Origin: Desulfobacteraceae bacterium
GTDB lineage: Bacteria; Desulfobacterota; Desulfobacteria; Desulfobacterales; Desulfobacteraceae
Assembly (NCBI GenBank): GCA_015486915.1
Contig: WFQS01000071.1
Coordinates: forward strand, 1-6,804
Direction of reading: 5' to 3'
DNA length: 6,804 nucleotides
The notes beneath the pieces are model-generated. The model had not been told where the DNA came from. It searched no databases and saw nothing but the letters and a program-made list of their open reading frames with translations. The translations under genes and the position numbers were made by a program. The stretch's first letter is position 1. Each line of letters begins with the position of its first letter. Below are positions 1 to 6,125 of this stretch, one piece after another.

Positions 1-1233
1 AAACAGGTCAGGATGGCTCTTCTTGAAGCAGATGTGAATTACAGGGTTGCAAAAAAAGTTATTTCAGACATAAAGGAAAGGGCCCTTGGACAGGAAGTGA
101 TGAAAAGCTTAAGTCCGGGGCAGCAGGTTGTTAAAATTGTTTATGATGAGTTCACCGATATGATGGGCTCATCACACGAAGACCTTGACCTGAAAGGAAA
201 AATCCCCAGTGCTGTAATGCTTGTGGGGCTCCAGGGTTCAGGAAAAACAACAACCTGCGGCAAACTTGCCCTTTTTTTAAGAAAAATCGGTAAAAAACCT
301 TTTTTTGTGCCCGTGGATGTTTACAGGCCTGCAGCAATTGATCAGTTGAAGAAAATAGGAAAGCAGCTTGATGTTCCTGTGTTCCAGTCAACTCCTGATA
401 TGAAGCCCCTTGACATCTGCATAAAAGCAGAAAAACAGGCTGAAAAACAGGGATGTGATGTTCTTTTGATTGATACGGCGGGCAGACTGCATGTTGATGA
501 AAAGCTCATGGCTGAACTTTCTGCCATTAAAAAAGGCATTAATCCCTGTGAGATACTGCTTGTTGCCGATGCAATGACCGGCCAGGATGCTGTTAATATT
601 GCAGGATCATTTGATAAAATACTTGATCTTACAGGTGTTGTTTTAAGTAAGATGGACGGTGATGCAAGGGGGGGTGCTGCTCTTTCAATCAAGGCTGTGA
701 CCGGAAAGCCCCTTAAATTCATTGGAGTTGGAGAAAAATTTACTGCTCTTGAGCCTTTTCATCCCGAAAGGATGGCTTCAAGGATTCTTGGAATGGGAGA
801 TACACTATCTTTCATCGAAAAAGCCCAGGAGGCAGTGGATGAAGAAAAAGCTGAAGAGCTTGCAAAAAAACTTAAAAAAAATCAGTTTACCCTTGAAGAT
901 TTTCGGGATCAGATGGCTTCTGTGAGGAAAATGGGCTCGATTAAGGATCTAATCGCCATGCTGCCGGGAGTCAATAAAAAGCAGATGAAGGGGCTTAATA
1001 TTGATGACAGCCAGTTCGCAAGGATTGAGGCGATTATTAATTCAATGACACCTAAGGAACGGAAAACCCATTCAATTATCAAAGGGAGCAGGAAAAAGAG
1101 AATTGCAAAGGGAAGCGGTGTAACGGTTCAGGAAGTGAATAAGCTTCTTAAAAGCTATGTTCAGGCAATGAAAATGGTTAAAAAGTTCAATAAAGGCGGC
1201 ATGCGTTCATTAAAAAACATGCTTCCATTCTAA
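1..1233 (+). CDS. ffh: Signal recognition particle protein Ffh (SRP54 GTPase), 5'-truncated by the window edge
   Basis: Ffh is the GTPase subunit of the bacterial signal recognition particle. It binds 4.5S RNA and signal sequences of nascent membrane proteins and docks on FtsY at the inner membrane. The frame is open from base 1 (codons for K-Q-V-R precede the first visible Met at 13), and family members normally carry about 35 more residues of the N domain, so the true start lies upstream. Counting from base 1, the GTPase motifs are G1 GLQGSGKTT near residue 76, DTAGR near 158 and SKMDGDARGG near 216. The M domain begins around residue 294. Its RNA-binding segment, SRKKRIAKGSG followed by VNKLLK, lies near residues 363-384. 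The C-terminus is short and ends soon after GGMRSL, without the long Gly/Met-rich tail of many Ffh proteins. The stop codon abuts the rpsP ribosome-binding site, indicating co-transcription. Identity is essentially certain. Confidence 0.98.
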   Translation, partial: KQVRMALLEADVNYRVAKKVISDIKERALGQEVMKSLSPGQQVVKIVYDEFTDMMGSSHEDLDLKGKIPSAVMLVGLQGSGKTTTCGKLALFLRKIGKKPFFVPVDVYRPAAIDQLKKIGKQLDVPVFQSTPDMKPLDICIKAEKQAEKQGCDVLLIDTAGRLHVDEKLMAELSAIKKGINPCEILLVADAMTGQDAVNIAGSFDKILDLTGVVLSKMDGDARGGAALSIKAVTGKPLKFIGVGEKFTALEPFHPERMASRILGMGDTLSFIEKAQEAVDEEKAEELAKKLKKNQFTLEDFRDQMASVRKMGSIKDLIAMLPGVNKKQMKGLNIDDSQFARIEAIINSMTPKERKTHSIIKGSRKKRIAKGSGVTVQEVNKLLKSYVQAMKMVKKFNKGGMRSLKNMLPF

Positions 1234-1248
1234 GGAGAGAAAAGAAAA

Positions 1249-1503
1249 ATGGCGGTAAAAATAAGGCTGGCAAGACGTGGTGCTAAAAAGAAACCTTTTT
1301 ACAGAATTGTGGCAAGTGACATTGAGTCCCCGAGAGACGGGAGATTCCTTGAAATACTTGGCACCTATGACCCGATGATAGATCCTGCAGCAATCACTTT
1401 GAAAGAAGACAGGATAAGATACTGGATTAAGGAGGGTGCTCTTCCCACAACAACGGTTAAAAGCATTTTAAAAAGGGAAGGCTTCAATCCAAATCCTGCA
1501 TAG
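1249..1503 (+). CDS. rpsP: 30S ribosomal protein S16
   Basis: S16 is a small-subunit primary assembly protein that binds 16S rRNA in the 5' and central domains. The 84-residue length is typical. The N-terminus MAVKIRLARRGAKKKPFYRI and the following SPRDGRFLEILGTYDP block are diagnostic for the family. The C-terminal half carries W-I-K-x-G-A-x-P-T-x-T-V-K, also typical. The start is supported by AAGGAGAG at 1232-1239, which overlaps the ffh stop and lies about 11 nt before the ATG. ffh and rpsP are therefore probably translated from one message, an arrangement common in bacteria where rpsP leads the rpsP-rimM-trmD-rplS group. Nothing unusual is seen in the protein. Confidence 0.98.
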   Translation: MAVKIRLARRGAKKKPFYRIVASDIESPRDGRFLEILGTYDPMIDPAAITLKEDRIRYWIKEGALPTTTVKSILKREGFNPNPA

Positions 1504-1519
1504 ATTATTGCATAAAGTT

Positions 1520-1548
1520 CTGATGGGTACCTTGATTCTCAATATAAT
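1520..1548 (+). promoter_or_regulatory. Possible internal promoter upstream of khpA (perfect TATAAT, weak -35)
   Basis: The 65-nt gap between rpsP and khpA contains an exact TATAAT at 1543-1548, about 20 nt before the khpA start. A spacing of 17 nt would put the -35 at 1520-1525 (CTGATG), a poor match to TTGACA. The gap is much longer than others in this operon, which would leave room for an internal promoter that partly uncouples khpA-rimM-trmD from ffh-rpsP. The match could be chance in A/T-rich spacer DNA. I see no hairpin terminator in this gap. Confidence 0.25.
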
Positions 1549-1568
1549 ACTATTAAGGAGATGGAATT

Positions 1569-1799
1569 ATGAAAGATCTGATTACATACATTGCAAAGGC
1601 ACTTGTTGATAATCCTGATGAGGTGAACGTCTCGGAAGTTACCGGAACTCAGACATCTGTTCTTGAATTAAAAGTTGCAAAAGAGGATCTCGGGAAAGTA
1701 ATTGGAAAACAGGGCAGGTCTGCAAGGGCGATGAGAACTATATTAAGTGCAGCATCTGCAAAATTAAAAAAACGCACTGTTCTGGAGATTGTGGAATAG
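1569..1799 (+). CDS. khpA: KH-domain RNA-binding protein (KhpA/YlqC family, UPF0109)
   Basis: This is a small single-KH-domain RNA-binding protein of the KhpA family. In Gram-positive bacteria relatives work with KhpB/Jag and influence RNA metabolism and cell elongation; in other phyla the role is less clear. The 76-residue length is standard. The KH signature is visible as [16 protein letters not shown] at residues 41-56, with the GxxG loop GKQG at 46-49. An acidic stretch ([10 protein letters not shown]) at 15-24 precedes the central strand, as usual in the family. The start follows AAGGAG at 1555-1560 with an 8-nt gap, a strong site. Position between rpsP and rimM is the conserved location for this gene and suggests a role tied to ribosome assembly, though that is inference. 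No khpB is present in the window. Confidence 0.94.
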   Translation: MKDLITYIAKALVDNPDEVNVSEVTGTQTSVLELKVAKEDLGKVIGKQGRSARAMRTILSAASAKLKKRTVLEIVE

Positions 1800-1803
1800 T
1801 TTT

Positions 1804-2409
1804 ATGGGCAGAAAACCTCTGTTTACAATCGGCAGGGTAACAGGAGTCCATGGTCTTAAAGGATATCTTAAGGTTCAATCATTTGCTGAATCCATTTCAG
1901 TATTCAAAAAAGGAATAAAACTCTACGCAGAATTTCCAGGAAAAACAGCGGGAACCTGGCATGAAATACTGAATGCATCTCCATATAAAAAGGGGATAAG
2001 GCTTCTTTTAAAAGATGTGGATATAAATAACGCCAGTGATTTTATTGGAAAAGAGCTTCTTGCGGCAAGGGAAAATTTCTATGATTATAAACCCGATACC
2101 GAGCCTGATTCAAATCTTCCATTGAATTTAGATATGGAATCAGGTGGTGGATCCAGTTGCTGTGCTGAACCTCAGTCCGGTCTTGAAAAAGATACTTATT
2201 TCTGGGAGGATCTGAAAGGTATTTCCGTAATTGATTTAAAGGACGGCTTTCTTGGTAAAATTTCATATGTGATGGCAACGGGCAGTAACGATGTTTTTGT
2301 TGTCACAGGTGGAAAAAGAGAGGTGCTTGTCCCGGGGCTGAAGTCGGTTGTGCTGTCTGTGGATATAGATAAAAACGAAATGAAAATTGATCTGCCCGAA
2401 GGTTTGTGA
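1804..2409 (+). CDS. rimM: Ribosome maturation factor RimM, with an enlarged interdomain linker
   Basis: RimM helps mature the head of the 30S subunit by binding S19 and acting on the 16S rRNA 3' domain. The N-terminal beta-barrel domain carries FTIGRVTGVHGLKGYLKV at residues 7-24, which is the family signature. The C-terminal PRC-barrel-like domain starts near YFWEDLKGISVID (132-144) and ends with LPEGL at the C-terminus. At 201 residues it is about 25-30 longer than typical family members. The extra length sits at about residues 93-129 between the domains and includes SGGGSSCC. I chose the ATG at 1804, 4 nt after the khpA stop, over an in-frame TTG at 1789 inside khpA, because GRxxGxHGxKG should lie near the N-terminus. 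The ribosome-binding site is weak (GTGGA at 1791-1795), so translational coupling to khpA is likely. Confidence 0.95.
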   Translation: MGRKPLFTIGRVTGVHGLKGYLKVQSFAESISVFKKGIKLYAEFPGKTAGTWHEILNASPYKKGIRLLLKDVDINNASDFIGKELLAARENFYDYKPDTEPDSNLPLNLDMESGGGSSCCAEPQSGLEKDTYFWEDLKGISVIDLKDGFLGKISYVMATGSNDVFVVTGGKREVLVPGLKSVVLSVDIDKNEMKIDLPEGL

Positions 2410-3161
2410 TGAATTTTACAGTTCTCACACTTTTTCCTGAATTTATCGATTTTTTTTTCACCCGGGGTGTTATTGGAAAAGCCGTGGAAAAAAGGCTTAT
2501 TGCCGGAAAAACAGTCAATATCAGGGATTTTGCCCACGACCGTCACAAAACCGTGGATGACAGGCCCTATGGTGGCGGCTGCGGAATGGTGATGAAGCCG
2601 GATATACTTGCCGCTGCAATCCGGTCTGTGAAAAAAACCGCACCGGATTCAAGGGTGATTCTTATGACTCCCCAGGGAAGTCCCTTTGACCAGAAAAAGG
2701 CATGGGAACTTTCACGGGAAGAAAAAGATCTTGTTTTTGTCTGCGGCAGGTATGAAGGTATTGATGAACGAATACGCAACGGTTTTGTTGATGAGGAAAT
2801 ATCAATCGGTGACTATGTTATGACCGGAGGAGAGCTTGCAGCAATGGTTATAATTGATTCCGTGGCAAGACTTGTTCCGGGAGTACTTGGGGGCTGCGAA
2901 TCAGCTGAGATGGATTCCTTTACAGGAGACAGGCTTGAACATGCCCATTACACAAGACCTTTTGAATTTGAGGGAAAAGATGTTCCTGAAGTGCTGATAT
3001 CAGGGGATCATGAAAAAATAAGACAATGGAGAACCAGCTCTTCCGTCAAAAGAACTTTTATCAAAAGACCTGATCTTTTTAATAAAAAAAAGCTTGATTT
3101 GAAAGAAAAGGAAATTTTAAGTAAATGGTGTCAGCAGATTGAGCAGCTTATTGGAAAATGA
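2409..3161 (+). CDS. trmD: tRNA (guanine-N1-)-methyltransferase TrmD
   Basis: TrmD uses S-adenosylmethionine to methylate N1 of G37 next to the anticodon, which prevents +1 frameshifting; it is a dimeric SPOUT enzyme with a deep trefoil knot. Visible family blocks are RDFAHDRHKTVDDRPYGGG, CGRYEGIDERI, SIGDYVMTGGELAA and HYTRP. Counting from the ATG at 2409, the catalytic residues known from gammaproteobacterial TrmD fall at the same numbers, R154 (in DSVARLVPGV) and D169 (in MDSFTGD). The 250-residue length is normal. A GTG at 2406 is also in frame, but the ATG shares its A with the rimM stop (TGATG), a classic coupled stop-start, and GAAGG at 2398-2402 gives suitable spacing. The last 23 nt overlap the annotated start of the next methyltransferase gene. 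Confidence 0.98.
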   Translation: MNFTVLTLFPEFIDFFFTRGVIGKAVEKRLIAGKTVNIRDFAHDRHKTVDDRPYGGGCGMVMKPDILAAAIRSVKKTAPDSRVILMTPQGSPFDQKKAWELSREEKDLVFVCGRYEGIDERIRNGFVDEEISIGDYVMTGGELAAMVIIDSVARLVPGVLGGCESAEMDSFTGDRLEHAHYTRPFEFEGKDVPEVLISGDHEKIRQWRTSSSVKRTFIKRPDLFNKKKLDLKEKEILSKWCQQIEQLIGK

Positions 3162-3717
3162 TATTTATCTTGCTTTGATTCATTACCCGGTTGTTAATAA
3201 AAAGGGGGATTCAATTGCATCGGCCCTCACCACAATTGATATGCATGATATTGCAAGGGCAGGTAAAACATTCGGGGTAAAAGGGATTTTTATTGTGACC
3301 CCCCTTGAAGACCAGAAAATTCTTGCACAGGAAGTGATCGATCACTGGGTGTCGGGTGTGGGGGGACAGATTAATCCTTTTCGGAAACAGGCCCTTGAGT
3401 TGATAAGCGTTACAGACTGTTTTGACGAGGCTATGGAAAAGATAACAAAAGAAAACGGAAAGCCTGTAATCAGTGTTGCAACAAGTGCTGCAGCACACAG
3501 AGGCGCAGTCAGTGCAGAGTCTTTTTCACGGGCACTTGATAACAATTTTTCCTATGTAATCACATTTGGAACTGCATGGGGACTTTCAGATGATTTTATA
3601 AAATCATGTGACAATGTACTGGAACCAGTAAAAGGTGCTGCAGGGTATAATCATTTATCGGTAAGATCTGCTGTTTCAATAATTTTAGACAGAATTTTCA
3701 GAACAGAATCAAACTGA
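3139..3717 (+). CDS. SPOUT-type RNA methyltransferase, TM1570 family (Methyltrn_RNA_4), next to trmD
   Basis: This matches the SAM-dependent RNA methyltransferase family typified by Thermotoga TM1570, a trefoil-knot fold that in several bacteria follows trmD or is fused to its C-terminus. Family blocks are YLALIHYPVVNKKGD (10-24), MHDIARAGKTFGVKGIFIVTP (35-55), TFGTAWGLSDD (142-152, likely cofactor loop) and LEPVKGAAGYNHLSVRSA (161-178), ending in AVSIILDRIF. The substrate RNA is not evident from sequence. The start is uncertain: no ATG fits, and either TTG at 3139 (used here, 23-nt overlap with trmD) or TTG at 3151 (11-nt overlap) gives an N-terminus close to the conserved IYLALIHYP. Neither has a good Shine-Dalgarno site, so expression probably depends on ribosomes finishing trmD. 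Family identity is firm; the start and exact reaction are not. Confidence 0.9.
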   Translation: MSSLLENDIYLALIHYPVVNKKGDSIASALTTIDMHDIARAGKTFGVKGIFIVTPLEDQKILAQEVIDHWVSGVGGQINPFRKQALELISVTDCFDEAMEKITKENGKPVISVATSAAAHRGAVSAESFSRALDNNFSYVITFGTAWGLSDDFIKSCDNVLEPVKGAAGYNHLSVRSAVSIILDRIFRTESN

Positions 3718-3718
3718 A

Positions 3719-3763
3719 TATAACTGCCATGAGGCGCATCTGGATTTGCCCGGTTGCCACGCA
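3719..3763 (+). repeat. Intergenic repeat element, copy 1 (TATAAC-TG-GCCATGAGGC)
   Basis: This G/C-rich block begins 2 nt after the methyltransferase stop. TATAAC lies at 3719-3724 and, with one base between, GCCATGAGGC at 3726-3735. Then comes GCATCTGGA at 3736-3744, and CCCGGTTGCC follows. Copy 2 has the same pieces with 16 extra bases between GCCATGAGGC and GCATCTGGA. The right boundary is uncertain and is set where sequence turns almost purely A/T. Its function is unknown. Confidence 0.65.
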
Positions 3764-3836
3764 ATAAATTGAGAAATACAAAAAAAGAAATATTTGAATA
3801 TAGAAATATAAAAAATTAAATATAAAAAAGGGAGGT
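3763..3836 (+). promoter_or_regulatory. Very A/T-rich rplS leader with strong ribosome-binding site; possible promoter
   Basis: Between 3763 and 3829 only 6 of 67 bases are G or C, with a strong excess of A and spaced GAAATAT/GAATAT words (3787, 3796, 3803). This contrasts sharply with the G/C-rich repeat just before it. A weak sigma-70-like pair can be read as TTGAAT at 3794-3799 and TAAATA at 3817-3822 with 17-nt spacing, but in such A/T-rich DNA many pairs would fit. GGGAGGT at 3830-3836 is the strongest Shine-Dalgarno site in the window and ends 9 nt before the rplS ATG. An unstructured A-rich leader favours high translation initiation, fitting a ribosomal protein. The promoter call itself is tentative. 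Confidence 0.35.
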
Positions 3837-3845
3837 ACAATAAAA

Positions 3846-4193
3846 ATGGAAGCAATTCAACAGATAGAAAGAGAGCAGATGCGTCTTGATATCCCAGACT
3901 TCAGAGCAGGTGACACAATCAAGGTGCATGTTAAGATCAGAGAGGGCGAAAAAGTGCGTATCCAGATTTTCCAGGGAGTTGTTATTAAAAAGACAAAGGG
4001 CCTTGCAAGCGCACGTTTTACAGTAAGAAAAATTTCAGGTGGTGTTGGAGTTGAAAGAATATTTCCCCTTTATTCGCCCTGGATTGATAAAATTGAAGTG
4101 GTTGCAAGGGGACGTGTGCGCAGATCAAAGATTTATTATCTTAGAAACCTGCGTGGAAAAGCTGCAAGAATCAAAGAAAGACGTGCATCTTAA
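3846..4193 (+). CDS. rplS: 50S ribosomal protein L19
   Basis: L19 lies at the 30S-50S interface of the large subunit near the intersubunit bridge region. The 115-residue length is typical. Signature segments are [18 protein letters not shown] at about residues 19-36, [11 protein letters not shown] (43-53), the [22 protein letters not shown] block (64-85) and the basic tail [23 protein letters not shown]. The start is unambiguous, with GGGAGGT 9 nt upstream. It is separated from the upstream methyltransferase by 128 nt, the largest gap in the plus-strand cluster, so it may have its own promoter in addition to readthrough. rnhB follows 13 nt after its stop. Confidence 0.98.
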   Translation: MEAIQQIEREQMRLDIPDFRAGDTIKVHVKIREGEKVRIQIFQGVVIKKTKGLASARFTVRKISGGVGVERIFPLYSPWIDKIEVVARGRVRRSKIYYLRNLRGKAARIKERRAS

Positions 4194-4206
4194 TTTGTGA
4201 TTTCAC

Positions 4207-4803
4207 ATGTGGTCATTTGAGCATGATGCCCGCAAAACGGGTTTTAAATTTATAGCTGGAATAGATGAGGCCGGCAGGGGTCCCCTTGCCGGTCCCGTTA
4301 TTTCAGCTGCAGTTATCCTCCCCTTTGATTTTCCCGATCCGGGAATTAACGATTCCAAGAAACTCTCACCCAAAAAAAGAGAACAATTTTTTTCCGTTAT
4401 TATGAAACATGCTGTTTGTGTATCAACGGGAAGGGCCGATCATGATGAGATAGACAGGATAAATATCCTTGCAGCTTCTTTGAAATCAATGGAGCGAGCT
4501 GTTAATGGCCTTTCAATTATTCCTGATTATCTCCTAATCGACGGAAAATTTACCATTAATTCCAAAATAGCTCAAAAGGCTGTTATAAAAGGTGATTCCA
4601 AGAGCATATCAATTGCTGCAGCATCAATTATCGCAAAGGTGACAAGGGATGCAATCATGCTGAAATTCCATCATGATTTCCCTGAATACGGCTTTGACAG
4701 GCACAAAGGCTATCCAACAGAGATTCACAGGAAAGCCCTTGCTGAATTCGGCCCGTGTCCGTTGCATAGAAAAAGTTTTAAAGGTGTAAAACAAAAGGGA
4801 TAA
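4207..4803 (+). CDS. rnhB: Ribonuclease HII
   Basis: RNase HII nicks the RNA strand of RNA/DNA hybrids and starts removal of single ribonucleotides misincorporated into DNA. The metal-binding carboxylates are visible: D20 and E21 in AGIDEAGRGPLAGP, D112 in LLIDGKF and D130 in VIKGDSKSISIAAASI, followed by IIAKVTRD. The NDSKKLSPKKRE segment (48-59) and the C-terminal YGFDRHKGYPTEIHRKAL also match the family. At 198 residues it is normal length and appears complete. The ATG at 4207 has no clear Shine-Dalgarno sequence in the 13-nt gap after rplS, so its translation may be coupled to rplS. The rplS-rnhB-yraN order is widespread in Deltaproteobacteria. Confidence 0.97.
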   Translation: MWSFEHDARKTGFKFIAGIDEAGRGPLAGPVISAAVILPFDFPDPGINDSKKLSPKKREQFFSVIMKHAVCVSTGRADHDEIDRINILAASLKSMERAVNGLSIIPDYLLIDGKFTINSKIAQKAVIKGDSKSISIAAASIIAKVTRDAIMLKFHHDFPEYGFDRHKGYPTEIHRKALAEFGPCPLHRKSFKGVKQKG

Positions 4804-4805
4804 CA

Positions 4806-5171
4806 ATGCCTGATCAACGCCGGGAATTTGGCCTTAAAGCAGAAGATTATGCTGTTTCTTTTCTTGAAAAAAAAGGGTATTTGATTCTTGAGAGAAATTA
4901 CAGGACAAGGTTTGCAGAGATTGATATCATTGCACAACAGGGCGATTTTCTTGTTTTTATTGAGGTTAAAGCAAGAAAAAATATGAGAAAAGGGTTTCCA
5001 AAGGAAGCAGTGGGTTTTTCAAAACAGAAAAAAATCAGCCTTGCAGCAGAATACTATTTAAGAGAAAAAAAACTTTCCAATGTCAGGGCACGTTTTGATG
5101 TGGTTGCAATCCTTGAAAACAGCAACGGTCTTGAAGTTGAATTGATCGATAATGCATTTCATGCTGTATAA
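4806..5171 (+). CDS. yraN: YraN family protein (UPF0102, restriction-endonuclease-like fold)
   Basis: This is a UPF0102/YraN protein, a conserved family with a PD-(D/E)XK nuclease-like fold whose function is not established. The likely active-site set is visible: E38 and D40 in FAEIDIIA, then E53 and K55 in FIEVKAR. The usual leading GE of the GEIDLIA motif is AE here. Other family marks are the N-terminal GLKAEDYAVSFLEKKGYLILERNYR and the C-terminal ARFDVVAI. The 121-residue length is normal. An AAAAGGGAT site over the rnhB stop and the 2-nt gap to rnhB show tight coupling to RNase HII. That pairing suggests a DNA-processing or repair role, but this is only context. Its TAA stop lies inside copy 2 of the intergenic repeat, and it ends the plus-strand cluster facing a convergent CBS gene. 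Confidence 0.95.
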   Translation: MPDQRREFGLKAEDYAVSFLEKKGYLILERNYRTRFAEIDIIAQQGDFLVFIEVKARKNMRKGFPKEAVGFSKQKKISLAAEYYLREKKLSNVRARFDVVAILENSNGLEVELIDNAFHAV

Positions 5172-5209
5172 CCCGCCATGAGGCCGAGCTGGACTGCCCT
5201 GCATCTGGA
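5167..5209 (+). repeat. Intergenic repeat element, copy 2, between convergent genes
   Basis: TATAAC at 5167-5172 includes the yraN stop codon. GCCATGAGGCC follows at 5175-5185, then GAGCTGGACTGCCCT, then GCATCTGGA at 5201-5209. GGCCGAGCTG (5182-5191) is shared with copy 3, and GCATCTGGA with copy 1. The element fills almost the whole 42-nt gap between yraN and the convergent 296-aa CBS gene. No standard hairpin-plus-T-run terminator is visible here, so the element may serve transcript ending or 3'-end stability; that is inference. Confidence 0.65.
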
Positions 5210-5213
5210 ATTT

Positions 5214-6104
5214 TCATACCAGTTTTATACGACTGCTTATGCACGCCTGGCAGGAACCTGAACGGTTTCTTGCTGCATCTGAAAGTGAAAAAACTCCGGT
5301 AATATCATCTTCTCCTGTACGATGCACAAACAAACGGTGCAGGTCAGAGAAGATCATTTTTTTTATGGCATTTTCCATGAGCTCATCTGTGCTGCAGCTT
5401 TTAACCGGTGACGACATAATTTCTTCTGCTTTGGTTTGAGGATCAATGCCGTGTTTATATGCAAGGGCAAGGTCTGTTTTTGAAATAACTCCTGCAGGCT
5501 TTTGATTCCTGTCCTGCACAAGGATAGCTCCAAATTTATACGCCGACAATTCCTCCATGACATGTGATAATGAATCATCATTAAAAACAGCCTTTACCGT
5601 TGCAGTCATTATCTCTTTTACCAGGGTGCGTTTAATTGGGTCAGAATCTGATCCTTGATTTTTCTGCCTAAAATGGTTGTATCCGCACACGTGACAATAC
5701 TGGTAAAGCATACCCACAATGTCTGGATATGCAAGGCTGCCCACGACATTTTTGTTGTCCCTGTCCATAACATATAAACGATAAATTCCCTTTGAGCGCA
5801 TAATTTCAAGGGCAGTTTCAAGGAAATCATCTGATTTACAGAAAAGGGGAGGACTGCTCATTATATATTCTATTGGAGAATCGATTGGAAGGCCTGCATA
5901 AAATGCGCCCATTATATCTGTTTTTGACAAAACTCCCACCGGGTTGCCTGCCCGGTCAGTTGTAAGCAGGGCATTTATCTTGTATTTGGTCAAGGTATTA
6001 ATGCAGCTGGCAATTGTTGTCTCCTTATTTAACTGCACGACCTGGCGGCGCATGGCCTTTGACACATGAATATCACTTAAAGTATTTTTAAGAGGTTCAG
6101 ACAT
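5214..6104 (-). CDS. Four-CBS-domain protein made of two duplicated halves, each ending in a CxxC motif
   Basis: CBS domains pair into Bateman modules that usually bind adenosyl nucleotides such as AMP, ATP or SAM and act as sensors. The 296 residues hold four CBS domains at about 14-68, 77-133, 161-218 and 226-280, with no catalytic domain, signal peptide or membrane segment. Residues 14-140 align with 162-288 without any gap at an offset of exactly 148; by hand I count 37 identities in 127. Shared blocks include GV(L/I)SKTD (57/205) and IMSSP (81/229). Each half ends in CxxC, C137-H-V-C140 and C285-Q-A-C288, and C89/C237 are also matched. This suggests a zinc, iron-sulfur or thiol-redox site, unproven. 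It lies 57 nt downstream of the other CBS gene, with AGGT 7 nt before the ATG. The ligand and partner are unknown. Confidence 0.93.
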   Translation of the reverse strand: MSEPLKNTLSDIHVSKAMRRQVVQLNKETTIASCINTLTKYKINALLTTDRAGNPVGVLSKTDIMGAFYAGLPIDSPIEYIMSSPPLFCKSDDFLETALEIMRSKGIYRLYVMDRDNKNVVGSLAYPDIVGMLYQYCHVCGYNHFRQKNQGSDSDPIKRTLVKEIMTATVKAVFNDDSLSHVMEELSAYKFGAILVQDRNQKPAGVISKTDLALAYKHGIDPQTKAEEIMSSPVKSCSTDELMENAIKKMIFSDLHRLFVHRTGEDDITGVFSLSDAARNRSGSCQACISSRIKLV

Positions 6105-6125
6105 AATGGTTACCTGTTATTTTTT

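Noticed and set aside
342..722. Long minus-strand open frame (126 codons) inside ffh, and similar long frames opposite rimM, trmD and the methyltransferase gene.
   Set aside because: They lie wholly antisense to strongly conserved genes, and their translations show no recognisable motifs; they are shadows of the real coding frames.
1561..1572. Three-codon open frame (ATG GAA TTA TGA) overlapping the khpA start.
   Set aside because: Its ATG directly abuts the Shine-Dalgarno sequence, so it cannot use it; the khpA ATG at 1569 has the proper spacing.
3730..3765. Short plus-strand peptide frame beginning at the ATG in repeat copy 1, and similar frames at ATG in copies 2 and 3.
   Set aside because: The ATG is part of the repeat core, the frames are 9-27 codons with no ribosome-binding site, and the peptides do not match each other.
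4196..4207. TGTGA-TT-TCACA palindrome just before rnhB, resembling a CRP-type operator.
   Set aside because: The half-sites are separated by 2 rather than 6 bases and the site overlaps the rnhB start codon region inside an operon; it is probably chance.
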